A DNA stretch of 21,819 bases from the NCBI GenBank assembly GCA_007571115.1, contig RKSA01000244.1:1-21819 (forward strand), read 5' to 3'. The notes under the pieces are model-generated. The model saw only the letters and a program-made list of their open reading frames with translations, had not been told where the DNA came from and ran no database searches. Below, piece by piece: positions 1 to 7,010 of this stretch; the stretch's first letter is position 1, and the number at the start of each line of letters is the position of its first letter. Origin of the DNA: Gammaproteobacteria bacterium. GTDB taxonomy: Bacteria > Pseudomonadota > Gammaproteobacteria > Pseudomonadales > Pseudohongiellaceae. The translations under genes and the position numbers were made by a program.

Positions 1-1194
1 GAACGAGCGCGCGTGAATCACGGTGACCTCGGCCAGATTGGCGATTCGCCCATCGACCACTTCGAGAACGCCATCGTAATTGCGCACCGGCGACTCGTCG
101 CCGCTCAAATAGGCGAAGATCTCGCGCTGATGCGTCTCGTCCTGCTCGACGTAGGCGCCGGCAAGAAAACGCAGGTCGGTTCGCTGGAACTCGTTGTCAA
201 GCTTCTCCGCCCAGACCCCCGAGCACCGGATCACCAGCCCCGTGATCGTGCAGATGATGATCGTGTCGATGAACGGCTCGAGAATCGAGACCATTCCCTC
301 GTCGGCAGGCTCGTCGGTGCGCGCCGAAGCGTGGGCGATCGGCGCACTGCCCTGCCCCGCCTCGTTCGAGTACAGGCCGCGGTTGACGCCGCGGTCAAAG
401 GCATAGGCGAAGGTCGCGCCGAGGAATCCTCCGGTCGCTGCAGAGCCAGTGAAGGCATCGGCGAAGATCGCGGTGAACGAGGGAATGATGTTGGCGACGT
501 TGGGAATGATGACCGCGATCGCCCCGATCAGGTAGAGCAAGGCCATGGACGGCACGATGGCGGCAGCCACCTTGGCGATTCGCTTGATTCCGCCGATGAT
601 GACGAGCGCGAGCAATACCGAAAGGAAGCTCGCGGTGATCCACGGGTCGAGGGAGAAGGTGCTTTCGAGCCCGGCAGCGATGTTGTTGATCTGGGGCAGG
701 TTGCCCGTGCCGAAGGAGCTGAGCACCGTGGCGATCGCGAACAGCACCGCGAGCCATTTCAGCTTCAGCCCTTTCTCCATGTAGTACATCGGGCCGCCGG
801 CCATGGTGCCGTCCTCGGTCTGGCTGCGATACTTGTGCGACAGGGTGACCTCGACGAATTTGCTCGTCATGCCGAAGAACGCCGTCATCCACATCCAGAA
901 CAGTGCCGCCGGGCCGCCGAGATGCAAGGCGAGCGCAACTCCGCCGATGTTGCCGGTGCCGACGGTACCCGAAAGCGCGGTCGAAAGTGCCTGGAAGTGG
1001 CTGGTGTCTCCCCGGGCGCCGTGCTTGTCGTACTTGCCCTGGGTGACCGCCACCGCGTGGCGGAAATAGCGGATCTGCGGAAATCCCAGATACAGGGTGA
1101 AAAAGATTCCGGTCGCGAGCAGCAGCGAGGGAAACCAGATTGCGCTGCCTAGATAGCCGTCGATAAAAATGAGAAATTCGTTGACTCGATCCAC
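1..1194 (-). CDS. Sodium:alanine/glycine symporter (AGCS family), 3' end outside window
   Basis: Inner-membrane secondary transporter importing alanine or glycine with Na+. The 398 codons visible read as a polytopic membrane protein. Family hallmarks are GTGNIGGVALALHLGGP early in the protein, a following WMWMTAFFGM segment, and SNEAGQGSAPIAHA in the middle, all typical of AGCS carriers. The start is GTG at 1194: it is preceded by CAGGAAG with good spacing, and the product begins VDRVNEFLIFIDGYLG, as expected for this family. It lies 22 bp behind the mrp-like stop, so the two are probably co-transcribed. The last ~75 visible residues (from about codon 325) are hydrophilic and acidic where compact family members continue with another membrane helix, suggesting an extramembrane insertion. 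The C-terminus is beyond base 1. Family assignment is firm; substrate (alanine, glycine or another small amino acid) is not. Confidence 0.9.
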   Translation of the reverse strand, partial: MDRVNEFLIFIDGYLGSAIWFPSLLLATGIFFTLYLGFPQIRYFRHAVAVTQGKYDKHGARGDTSHFQALSTALSGTVGTGNIGGVALALHLGGPAALFWMWMTAFFGMTSKFVEVTLSHKYRSQTEDGTMAGGPMYYMEKGLKLKWLAVLFAIATVLSSFGTGNLPQINNIAAGLESTFSLDPWITASFLSVLLALVIIGGIKRIAKVAAAIVPSMALLYLIGAIAVIIPNVANIIPSFTAIFADAFTGSAATGGFLGATFAYAFDRGVNRGLYSNEAGQGSAPIAHASARTDEPADEGMVSILEPFIDTIIICTITGLVIRCSGVWAEKLDNEFQRTDLRFLAGAYVEQDETHQREIFAYLSGDESPVRNYDGVLEVVDGRIANLAEVTVIHARSF

Positions 1195-1216
1195 GATATT
1201 GCTTCCTGTGTTGCTG

Positions 1217-2062
1217 TCATTTCTCGGGGCCTTCGCGACCGCCGACGATGGTGATTGTTGGCGTCTCGGGCGCTGGCCCGCTGTCGCCGTGTTCGGCAAC
1301 CGCCCGGGCCAGCTCGAGCCAAGCGGAATTGGCCGGATGATCGGGCTCGCTGACGAGCAGCGGGGTGCCGCTATCGCTCGCTTCGCGGATCGCCTTGTCG
1401 AGAGGCGGGCGAGCCAGCACCGGCACACCAAAATCGCTGGCAAGCCGGTCGCCGCCGCCGCTGCCGAAAATCGCCTCGGCATGGCCGCAGGCGCTGCAAA
1501 CGTGTGTGCTCATGTTTTCCACCACTCCGAGCACGGGCACCGAGACCTTGCGGAACATCTCGACGCCGCGCCGCGCATCGAGCAAGGCGAGATCCTGCGG
1601 CGTGGTGACGATGACGGCGCCACTCATCCGCACCGCCTGGGACAGGCTCAACGGAATGTCTCCCGTTCCAGGCGGCAGATCGACCACCAGGTAGTCGAGT
1701 TCCGGCCACGCGGTTTCCTTGAGCATCTGGTTGAACGCCGAGATGATCATCGGCGCGCGCCAGACCACGGCAGTGCGCTGGTCAACGAGGAAGCCCATCG
1801 AGTTGCAATGCACGCCGTGGGCCTCGATCGGCTCCATTTGCCTGCCGCCGATGATCCGGGGCCTGGTATCGGCTGGCACGCCGAGCAAGGTCGGCACGCT
1901 CGGACCGTGAATGTCGGCATCGAGCACGCCGACCCTGGCGCCGCGCCCAAGTGCGAGGGCGAGATTGACCGCAGTCGTCGACTTGCCCACGCCGCCCTTG
2001 CCGGAAGCGACGCAAATGACGTGCCTGATGTTGTCGATGCCGCTAACTCCCGCGCGAAACTC
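1217..2062 (-). CDS. Mrp/ApbC (NBP35-type) Fe-S cluster carrier ATPase, 5' end disrupted
   Basis: P-loop ATPase of the Mrp/ApbC family, which binds and transfers Fe-S clusters in the cytoplasm. Seen: deviant Walker A SGKGGVGKSTTAVNLALAL, LDADIHGPSVP, DYLVVDLPPGTGD, TTPQDLALLDARRGVEMF, and the CxxC pair in HVCSACGH that binds the bridging cluster. Homology to E. coli Mrp runs back to RAGVSGIDNIRHVICVASG, almost to a TGA at 2063-2065 inside a 12-bp repeat array. No ATG, GTG or TTG lies in frame before the P-loop; the only canonical start, GTG at 1990, would remove the signature lysine of KGGVGKS. The coordinates therefore give the open frame after the TGA, not a proven start. The N-terminal DUF59/MIP18-like domain found in many homologues is absent. 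Adding one base near 2060 would join this frame to an open frame reading through the repeats from TTG 2157 (see findings). It lies between hppA and the symporter gene. Possibly a pseudogene or a sequence error. Confidence 0.8.
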   Translation of the reverse strand, partial: EFRAGVSGIDNIRHVICVASGKGGVGKSTTAVNLALALGRGARVGVLDADIHGPSVPTLLGVPADTRPRIIGGRQMEPIEAHGVHCNSMGFLVDQRTAVVWRAPMIISAFNQMLKETAWPELDYLVVDLPPGTGDIPLSLSQAVRMSGAVIVTTPQDLALLDARRGVEMFRKVSVPVLGVVENMSTHVCSACGHAEAIFGSGGGDRLASDFGVPVLARPPLDKAIREASDSGTPLLVSEPDHPANSAWLELARAVAEHGDSGPAPETPTITIVGGREGPEK

Positions 2063-2142
2063 TCACAAAACCTCTCACGAAACCTCTCACGAAACCTCTC
2101 ACAAGCCCCCTCACGAAACCCCTCACAAATCCCGCACAAACC
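2061..2142. repeat. 12-bp imperfect tandem repeat array, about 7 units
   Basis: Consensus on the plus strand is TCTCACGAAACC. Units start at 2061, 2073, 2085, 2097, 2109 and 2121, followed by a 10-bp degenerate unit at 2133; the units at 2073 and 2085 are identical. The array fills the gap between the hppA stop (2164) and the mrp-like open frame. On the minus strand each unit contains GAGAGG followed by GTG or a near copy, resembling a ribosome-binding site plus start, but that GTG frame closes at a TAG before the ATPase. The unit length keeps frame (4 codons), and the third minus-strand frame encodes repeated FRER. The plus-strand copy next to the array reads GAAACTCTCAC instead of GAAACCTCTCAC, one C short at 2060/2061. 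Confidence 0.9.
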
Positions 2143-2163
2143 CCTGCAGCAACCCAACCACTA

Positions 2164-4293
2164 CTACAGCCAGATCCCGCCGTAATTGACGAAGAACGGC
2201 GCGAACACCAAGCTCAGAATCGCCGACAGCTTGATCAGGATATTCAGCGACGGCCCCGAAGTGTCCTTCAGCGGGTCGCCAACGGTGTCGCCGACCACCG
2301 AAGCCTTGTGCTGCTCGGAGCCCTTGCCACCCATATGGCCGGCCTCGATGTATTTCTTCGCATTGTCCCAGGCGCCACCGCTATTCGACGAGGCGATCGC
2401 GAGCACTCCGCCGGCGACCAGCGAGCCCGCCAGGATTCCAGCGACCGCCTCGACGCCAAACAGGAATCCCGCGACGAGCGGAGTCCCCATAATCAGCACG
2501 CCCGGCGCGATCATCTCGCGCAAGGCCGCCTTGGTCGAAATCGACACGCATTCGGCGTAGTCGGGCTTGCCAGTCCCTTCCATGATTCCCGGAATCGTCT
2601 GAAACTGCCTGCGCACTTCGGCGATCATGTCGAACGCCGCACGGCCGACCGACTTCATCGTCATCGCCGTGAACAGGAAGGGCAGCACCGCACCGATGAA
2701 CAGCGAGGTGTAGACGAGCGGGTCGAGCAGGCTCATGGTGATCGGCTCGCCGCGCAGGCTCGATGCCGCCGTGATGAAGGCGGCGAACAGCGCGAGGGAA
2801 GTCAGGATCGCAGCACCGATGGCGAATCCCTTGCCGATCGCTGCCGTGGTGTTGCCGGCCGAATCGAGAATGTCGGTGCGGCGCCGCACTTCCTTCGGCA
2901 GGCCGACCATTTCGGCGATTCCGCCGGCATTGTCGGCAACGGGGCCGTAGGCGTCGATCATGAGCGCGATCACCAGGGTTCCCAACATGCCCAGCGAGGC
3001 GATGGCGACGCCATACATCCCCGCGAGCTGCCAGGAAACGAAAATGCTGATGGCGATGCAAAGATACGGCAGCACGGTGCTGCGGTAGCCGAGCGCAAGA
3101 CCGAAGATGATGTTGGTCGCGACCCCCGTCTCGCAGGATCTGGCGACGTCCTTGACGGGCTCGTAGTTCTCGGAGGTGTAATAGCCCGTCAGCAGGCCGA
3201 CGGCGAGGCCGGCGACGAGGCCCGAGAGGAAGCACCAGTACACTCCCATGTTGGTGTATTGCTCGCCGTTGAGGGTGAAGGAGTCGGGAACGAGCAGCAA
3301 GGTGAAGAAGTACATCACCGCCGCCATCAGCACGCTCGATATGACCAGTAGTTTCATCAGGGCAGGCGCCACATCGTCCTCGGTTTTCACCCCGACGACG
3401 AGCTTGGTGATGAAGCTGACGGGAATGCCGACGGCGCTGATCAGGATCGGATAGAGCAAGGCATTGGGGTCGAAGGCGAAGGCCACGGCGCTGATGACCA
3501 TGGCAGCGCAAGTGCTTTCGGCGCAGGAGCCGAACAGGTCGGCACCCATGCCGGCGACATCGCCGACGTTGTCGCCGACGTTGTCCGCGATCACCGCCGG
3601 GTTGCGCGGGTCGTCCTCGGGAATGCCTTGCTCGACCTTGCCAACGAGGTCGGCGCCGACATCGGCCGCCTTGGTGAAAATTCCGCCGCCAACCCGGGCG
3701 AACAGCGCGATGGTCGAGCCACCAAGGCCGAAGCCGGCGATGACTTCCATGAGGATGTGGTTGTTTTCCGGCCCCAGCCCGGACATCAGCCAGCTCATGA
3801 CGACATAGATCACGACCATCCCCAAGGTCGCGAGGCTGACGAGGGCAAAACCCATGACAGCACCCGAGTCGATCGCTACGCTGAAGGCGCGGGAAATGTC
3901 CTTTTTCGCCGAGACCGTGGTCCGGGCATTGCCCTGGGTCGCGACTTTCATGCCGATATAGCCCGAGGCGATCGAAATCACTGCGCCGAACAGGAAAGCG
4001 ATCGCGGTGTAGACTCCTTCGCGGTAGCCGGGAGTGTGGGTATCGTCGATCAGCAGCGCGATGATCGCGGCAAACGCGAGCATGAAGATGAGCAACACGC
4101 GATATTCCTGCTTCAGGAACGCCATGGCGCCTTGAGCGATCGCGCCATGGATGAACTTCAGGCGTTTGCTTTCGTCTTCGTTCAGGCCAAGGTCAAGCGG
4201 CACCCTGACGACCTTTCTCATGTAGTACCAGGCGATCCCGAGTCCGAGCAGGGACAGCAATGTAGTCACCACGATGGTGAGGTTCGACATCAT
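2164..4293 (-). CDS. hppA: Membrane-bound proton (or sodium)-translocating pyrophosphatase, K+-dependent type
   Basis: Integral membrane enzyme that hydrolyses pyrophosphate and pumps H+ (some relatives Na+) across the inner membrane. 709 residues with about 16 membrane segments, the usual length. Seen: the acidic substrate/Mg site GGGIFTKAADVGADLVGKVE, the run IPEDDPRNPAVIADNVGDNVGDVAG, and near the C-terminus SNSGGAWDNAKKYIE and VVGDTVGDPLKDTSGPSLN. The diagnostic position reads GNTTAA, alanine rather than the lysine (GNTTKA) of K+-independent enzymes, so K+ dependence is inferred. Start: ATG at 4293, with GGGAGAA about 10 nt upstream; an adjacent ATG at 4290 is the alternative. The frame stays open upstream to 4701, but that stretch is repeat-derived, low in complexity and lies before the ribosome-binding site, so it is excluded. 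Repeat arrays lie on both sides of the gene. H+ versus Na+ cannot be settled by eye. Confidence 0.97.
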   Translation of the reverse strand: MMSNLTIVVTTLLSLLGLGIAWYYMRKVVRVPLDLGLNEDESKRLKFIHGAIAQGAMAFLKQEYRVLLIFMLAFAAIIALLIDDTHTPGYREGVYTAIAFLFGAVISIASGYIGMKVATQGNARTTVSAKKDISRAFSVAIDSGAVMGFALVSLATLGMVVIYVVMSWLMSGLGPENNHILMEVIAGFGLGGSTIALFARVGGGIFTKAADVGADLVGKVEQGIPEDDPRNPAVIADNVGDNVGDVAGMGADLFGSCAESTCAAMVISAVAFAFDPNALLYPILISAVGIPVSFITKLVVGVKTEDDVAPALMKLLVISSVLMAAVMYFFTLLLVPDSFTLNGEQYTNMGVYWCFLSGLVAGLAVGLLTGYYTSENYEPVKDVARSCETGVATNIIFGLALGYRSTVLPYLCIAISIFVSWQLAGMYGVAIASLGMLGTLVIALMIDAYGPVADNAGGIAEMVGLPKEVRRRTDILDSAGNTTAAIGKGFAIGAAILTSLALFAAFITAASSLRGEPITMSLLDPLVYTSLFIGAVLPFLFTAMTMKSVGRAAFDMIAEVRRQFQTIPGIMEGTGKPDYAECVSISTKAALREMIAPGVLIMGTPLVAGFLFGVEAVAGILAGSLVAGGVLAIASSNSGGAWDNAKKYIEAGHMGGKGSEQHKASVVGDTVGDPLKDTSGPSLNILIKLSAILSLVFAPFFVNYGGIWL

Positions 4294-4326
4294 GTGGATA
4301 GTTCTCCCTTCATTAAAGAGGCTAAA

Positions 4327-4346
4327 GCGGCTTCGCGCGAAGCCGC
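4327..4346. promoter_or_regulatory. Perfect 20-bp palindrome in the hppA upstream region
   Basis: GCGGCTTCGCGCGAAGCCGC is perfectly self-complementary and lies 34-53 bp upstream of the hppA start codon. In mRNA it could form a strong hairpin in the 5' UTR; in DNA it could be an operator. On the minus strand it is followed by TTTAGCC, which is too poor in U to call an intrinsic terminator. The rest of 4294-4496 shows no gene or recognisable promoter. Confidence 0.5.
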
Positions 4347-4496
4347 GCACTCTACCATAACGCAGCCGCCAAAACGACTCGAAGCACGGGTTCGCCGCGC
4401 ACAACGCAAAGAATCGGCGCGAATCGGAGCAAAGAGTCAGCGAGGCTTGGCTGCCTCGCCCAAAGCCCCAGGAGGCAAGGCGGAAAGAGGGGCAAC

Positions 4497-4681
4497 ACGG
4501 GAAAAGCATTGCGGCACAAGGCGCCACGCGGCGCAACAAGCGGCGCGGCACAGGAAGCGACGCGACAAAGTGCGTGGCGCGGCAAAGAGCGGCGCGGCAC
4601 AAGGGCCAGCGCGGTGAAAAGAGCGACGCGGTGAAAAGAGCAGCGCGATGGAAAGAGCAGCGCGATGGAAAGAGCAGCGCG
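4497..4681. repeat. 17-bp imperfect tandem repeat array, about 11 units
   Basis: Plus-strand consensus is roughly RTGRAAAGAGCAGCGCG. The 3' units at 4614, 4631, 4648 and 4665 are close to perfect; those at 4648 and 4665 are identical. Earlier units at 4514, 4531, 4548, 4565, 4582 (15 bp) and 4597 are increasingly diverged, and 4497-4513 is marginal. The gradient suggests the array grew from the 4681 end. It lies entirely in the gap between the lipoprotein stop (4695) and the hppA start (4293). 17 is not a multiple of 3, so it is unlikely to be coding, although long open frames cross it because stop codons are rare. Confidence 0.9.
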
Positions 4682-4694
4682 GCGATTCGGCAGA

Positions 4695-5429
4695 TCAGCA
4701 CGAAGTGACTTTCTCGAGCAAGGCGCCCCGGCGCGTCTCGAGTTCTTCGATCTCCTCAGTCGCCGGCGGCTCGATCAGGTTCCCCTCGGAATCAAGATTG
4801 CTTTCCTGGTATGTGGCCTGCTCTTCGGTAAGCAATGCCAGCAATTGCTCGGAGGCTAAAACCGCTTCGCGCATGGTCTCGCTGAGGGCGTCCCCCGCAG
4901 CGATTTCGGCACGCAATTCGGCGATGCGCGCCTCGAGTTCGGCAATTCGCGCCAGCCGCGTTTCGCGTTCCGCCGCTTGCTGCCGCTGTTCCTGCTGTTG
5001 CCGTTCGGCTCGTTCCACCTGCTCGCGGCGTTCCTCTTCCGCAAGTTGCTGCTCTTCCCGCTGCCGTGTCAGCTCGTCCTGGCGCTGCCGTTGCAGCTCG
5101 GCAGCCTGCCTTGCCCGCTCGGCCGCTTCGGCAGCGCGATTGACACGCCTCGACTCGGAAGCGGCAACGGGTTCGGGGCTAGGCTCGACCCGGGAATACG
5201 TTTCCGCCACGCTCTCCACATCGCCAGCCACCGATGTCACGGACGCAGGCGCTTCGGGCGCCCCCGATGTCACGGGCGCCCCGGACGCCTCGGGCACCCT
5301 CGATGCCACGGGACTGGTCGCCGAACCACAGCCCGCAAGCATCAATGCAGCGATGGCGATACCCGCTGCCATGACGGGGCCACGCGCGGCGAAGCCACAG
5401 TGCCAGCAAATTCGCACGAGTCCGTCCAT
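4695..5429 (-). CDS. Predicted coiled-coil lipoprotein, function unknown
   Basis: No family recognised. From the ATG at 5429 the product is 244 residues. Residues 1-34 form a lipoprotein signal: arginines, the hydrophobic run VMAAGIAIAALM, and lipobox LAGC with Cys34 as the lipidation site. A linker of about 45 residues rich in Ala, Pro, Ser, Thr and Val follows, with repeats such as SGAP. Then comes a long charged helix rich in Arg, Glu and Gln (from SRRVNRAAEAAERARQAAEL onward) with heptad-like spacing, predicted to be coiled coil, and a short acidic tail ending EKVTSC. A surface- or envelope-anchored structural or scaffold role is plausible but unproven. The start is uncertain: ATG 5372 gives a minimal signal without basic residues, and the frame is open to a GTG at 5654. 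The stop is 13 bp from the 17-bp repeat array. Confidence 0.7.
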   Translation of the reverse strand: MDGLVRICWHCGFAARGPVMAAGIAIAALMLAGCGSATSPVASRVPEASGAPVTSGAPEAPASVTSVAGDVESVAETYSRVEPSPEPVAASESRRVNRAAEAAERARQAAELQRQRQDELTRQREEQQLAEEERREQVERAERQQQEQRQQAAERETRLARIAELEARIAELRAEIAAGDALSETMREAVLASEQLLALLTEEQATYQESNLDSEGNLIEPPATEEIEELETRRGALLEKVTSC

Positions 5430-5668
5430 GAGCCCGTCAGCGAATGCGCCACTCGCACTAGTCGCACCACTCGCACCAGCCACGATCATTGCCACGATAA
5501 AGCCCCCGCTTACAGTCCCAACCCCAATTATAGCCGCCACCGACCCGGCTGCAACGCTTGCGCACCGGTCCACGGCAATCCCGCCAGCCCGGCCTGCAGC
5601 GCAGACCCCGCCGTATTCGCCTCTTGCGGCCTGCGAGGCCAGCCAACCGGACACATTCCCGTCAAATG

Positions 5669-5824
5669 CTAAATTGCGAGGTCCAAAGGAAGATCAGAAA
5701 TATCCCGGAGTCGTTTCCCATCAACCATTGCATGCAGTGAATGACTGACTTCATCAGGCAAGCATATCTCTTCCACAGTTTCGATCAGCTCAGCGAGAGC
5801 GACGAGAACAGATTGCCCACTCAC
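5669..5824 (-). CDS. Small protein coupled to the DNA methyltransferase, function unknown
   Basis: 51 residues, beginning MSGQSVLVALAELIET and ending SDLPLDLAI. The GTG start at 5824 overlaps the methyltransferase stop as GTGA (4 bp), and AAGGGA sits 6 nt upstream, one of the strongest ribosome-binding sites in the window; together these support translation. An ATG at 5869 in frame is an alternative but lacks such a site. The sequence is acidic and mostly helical in appearance, with no recognised domain. Its base composition matches the methyltransferase rather than the GC-rich lipoprotein side. It could be an accessory subunit of the modification system or the 5' remnant of a partner gene (such as a restriction endonuclease) lost at the island edge near 5660; neither is shown. 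The gap 5430-5668 holds only 9-bp direct repeats near 5452-5480 and no supported gene. Confidence 0.55.
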   Translation of the reverse strand: MSGQSVLVALAELIETVEEICLPDEVSHSLHAMVDGKRLRDISDLPLDLAI

Positions 5825-6804
5825 GCGGCATCCCTTCTGACAGGAACGACCCGAGACGCAGAGAGACACTCCATCAGCTTCTCGGCAACCGCATGAGCCA
5901 CCGGAGGCGGGAATGCATTGCCCACTTGACGATAGGCCGCTGTCTTGCCGCCTGAAAATTTCCAGTCATCGGGAAAGCCTTGCAATCGGGCCACCATGGG
6001 CACAGTGAGTCTGGGCATTCCGACAAAGTCAGGTGAGGGAGGCCCGTTCGCGATCCCCTTGCCATCCACGCCAAGAGCTGCCCAAGCCTGCCTTGCCCGC
6101 GTGGGGCCGAGATCAGGGCCTCCATGCCTGAGAGAACCTCCCACTATCGTCGGCGCTATATCGTCCGCTTGCTGCATCCAAGCCTTTACCCCGCGCCAGC
6201 CATCGGCACCCAGAAGGTCGCCAATGGTGTTGCCGACGGTGGCAGAAGTTTTCTCATTTCCTGAAGGCCATGCAAAATCGCTGGCGATTTCCTTTCTCAG
6301 GGCGACAATGACCACGCGAGGTCTCAACTGTGGAACATCAAAGTCAGAGGCATTAAACAAGCGCCAATCCACTTCATACCCCAACTTCTGTAGCTGCCTT
6401 TTGAGTTGGGACCGATAGTCTTTAAATACTGCTCCCAAGAACCCTCTGACATTTTCGATCATTATTGCCTGCGGGCGTATAATCTGGATGATTTCAAGAG
6501 CTGCCGGGAACAGATTGCGATCATCAAGGTCACCAAGCTGCTTGCCCGCTATCGAGAACGGGGGACAAGGCAAACCTCCCGCCACCAGTTCCACTCCCTG
6601 AAATGCGTGGGCATCCTCTTCGGCAAATCGGCGCAGATCCTTTTCAAGTACCGTCCACTGAGGGCGGTTCAGCTTCAGTGTGTTGCAGCAATGTCGATCT
6701 ATGTCCACAAGCCCGCTATGCTCGAATCCAGCCCGCTCCAGCCCCAGCGCCTGACCACCTGCACCAGCGCAAAGCTCTATGGAAGAAATTTGATCTGCCT
6801 TCAT
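5821..6804 (-). CDS. DNA (cytosine-5-)-methyltransferase
   Basis: Transfers a methyl group from S-adenosylmethionine to C5 of cytosine in a specific DNA site. 327 residues with the motifs in order: I, SIELCAGAGGQALGLERAGF (residues 8-27); II, VDIDRHCCNTLKLNRP; IV, GGLPCPPFS with catalytic Cys80; VI, IENVRGF; VIII, QLRPRVVIVAL (159-169); a target-recognition region at about 175-265; IX, ARLQGFPDDW; X, AYRQVGNAFPPPVA. All catalytic motifs are intact, so the enzyme should be active; the target site cannot be read from the sequence. Start: ATG at 6804, with AGGAA 6 nt upstream; ATG 6810 is too close to that site. It starts inside a ribbon-helix-helix-like small ORF and ends overlapping a 51-residue ORF. 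Lower GC than its neighbours suggests horizontal transfer. No full-length restriction partner is visible in the window. Confidence 0.97.
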   Translation of the reverse strand: MKADQISSIELCAGAGGQALGLERAGFEHSGLVDIDRHCCNTLKLNRPQWTVLEKDLRRFAEEDAHAFQGVELVAGGLPCPPFSIAGKQLGDLDDRNLFPAALEIIQIIRPQAIMIENVRGFLGAVFKDYRSQLKRQLQKLGYEVDWRLFNASDFDVPQLRPRVVIVALRKEIASDFAWPSGNEKTSATVGNTIGDLLGADGWRGVKAWMQQADDIAPTIVGGSLRHGGPDLGPTRARQAWAALGVDGKGIANGPPSPDFVGMPRLTVPMVARLQGFPDDWKFSGGKTAAYRQVGNAFPPPVAHAVAEKLMECLSASRVVPVRRDAA

Positions 6805-6910
6805 GTTCATTTCCTGTTTTCGCGCATTCTTGGGCCTCACCGGCAAGGGCAACCAGCTCCTGATATTCTTCAGGAGCCAGATTCACGGAAATGCGGCACT
6901 TTGCTGTCAT
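6716..6910 (-). CDS. Small ribbon-helix-helix-like protein, possibly truncated
   Basis: 64 residues starting MTAKCRISVNLAPEEYQELV. The pattern of a short strand (RISVNL) followed by PEEYQELVALA resembles the N-terminal half of CopG/Arc-type ribbon-helix-helix DNA-binding proteins. The usual second helix is not obvious, and the C-terminal half (ending GAGAGAGWIRA) looks like out-of-frame sequence, because it overlaps the methyltransferase gene by 89 bp. Start: ATG at 6910, with GGGG 4 nt upstream. It may be an autoregulator for the methyltransferase, translationally coupled to it, or a decayed gene. A pair of GCCATGC direct repeats 26-43 bp upstream is a possible binding site. The family call rests on weak local similarity. 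Confidence 0.4.
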   Translation of the reverse strand: MTAKCRISVNLAPEEYQELVALAGEAQECAKTGNEHEGRSNFFHRALRWCRWSGAGAGAGWIRA

Positions 6911-6935
6911 ATCCCCGATGTCTCATGTCCTGGAC

Positions 6936-6953
6936 GCCATGCCTTGGCCATGC
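6936..6953. promoter_or_regulatory. GCCATGC direct repeat pair upstream of the methyltransferase unit
   Basis: GCCATGC occurs at 6936-6942 and again at 6947-6953, repeat starts 11 bp apart (one helical turn), between the helicase stop and the ribbon-helix-helix-like ORF. That spacing puts both copies on the same DNA face, as expected for an operator bound by tandem dimers. No firm promoter boxes are visible in this ~100-bp gap, although TGTTATGCT on the minus strand just upstream could be an extended -10. Confidence 0.25.
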
Positions 6954-7010
6954 TCCGTCTACCGATCCCGACCGCCGACTGTAGCATAACAGGCTGCGGA
7001 AAAAACCGGG

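Noticed and set aside
2308..3351. Long plus-strand ORF antisense to hppA
   Set aside because: It is the complement of a clear membrane pyrophosphatase; its Arg/His/Asp-rich product has no domain and arises from high GC.
4294..4701. In-frame extension of hppA by about 136 codons
   Set aside because: It runs through the 17-bp repeat array and a palindrome, has low-complexity composition, and lies upstream of a good ribosome-binding site at ATG 4293; known pyrophosphatases are about 700 residues.
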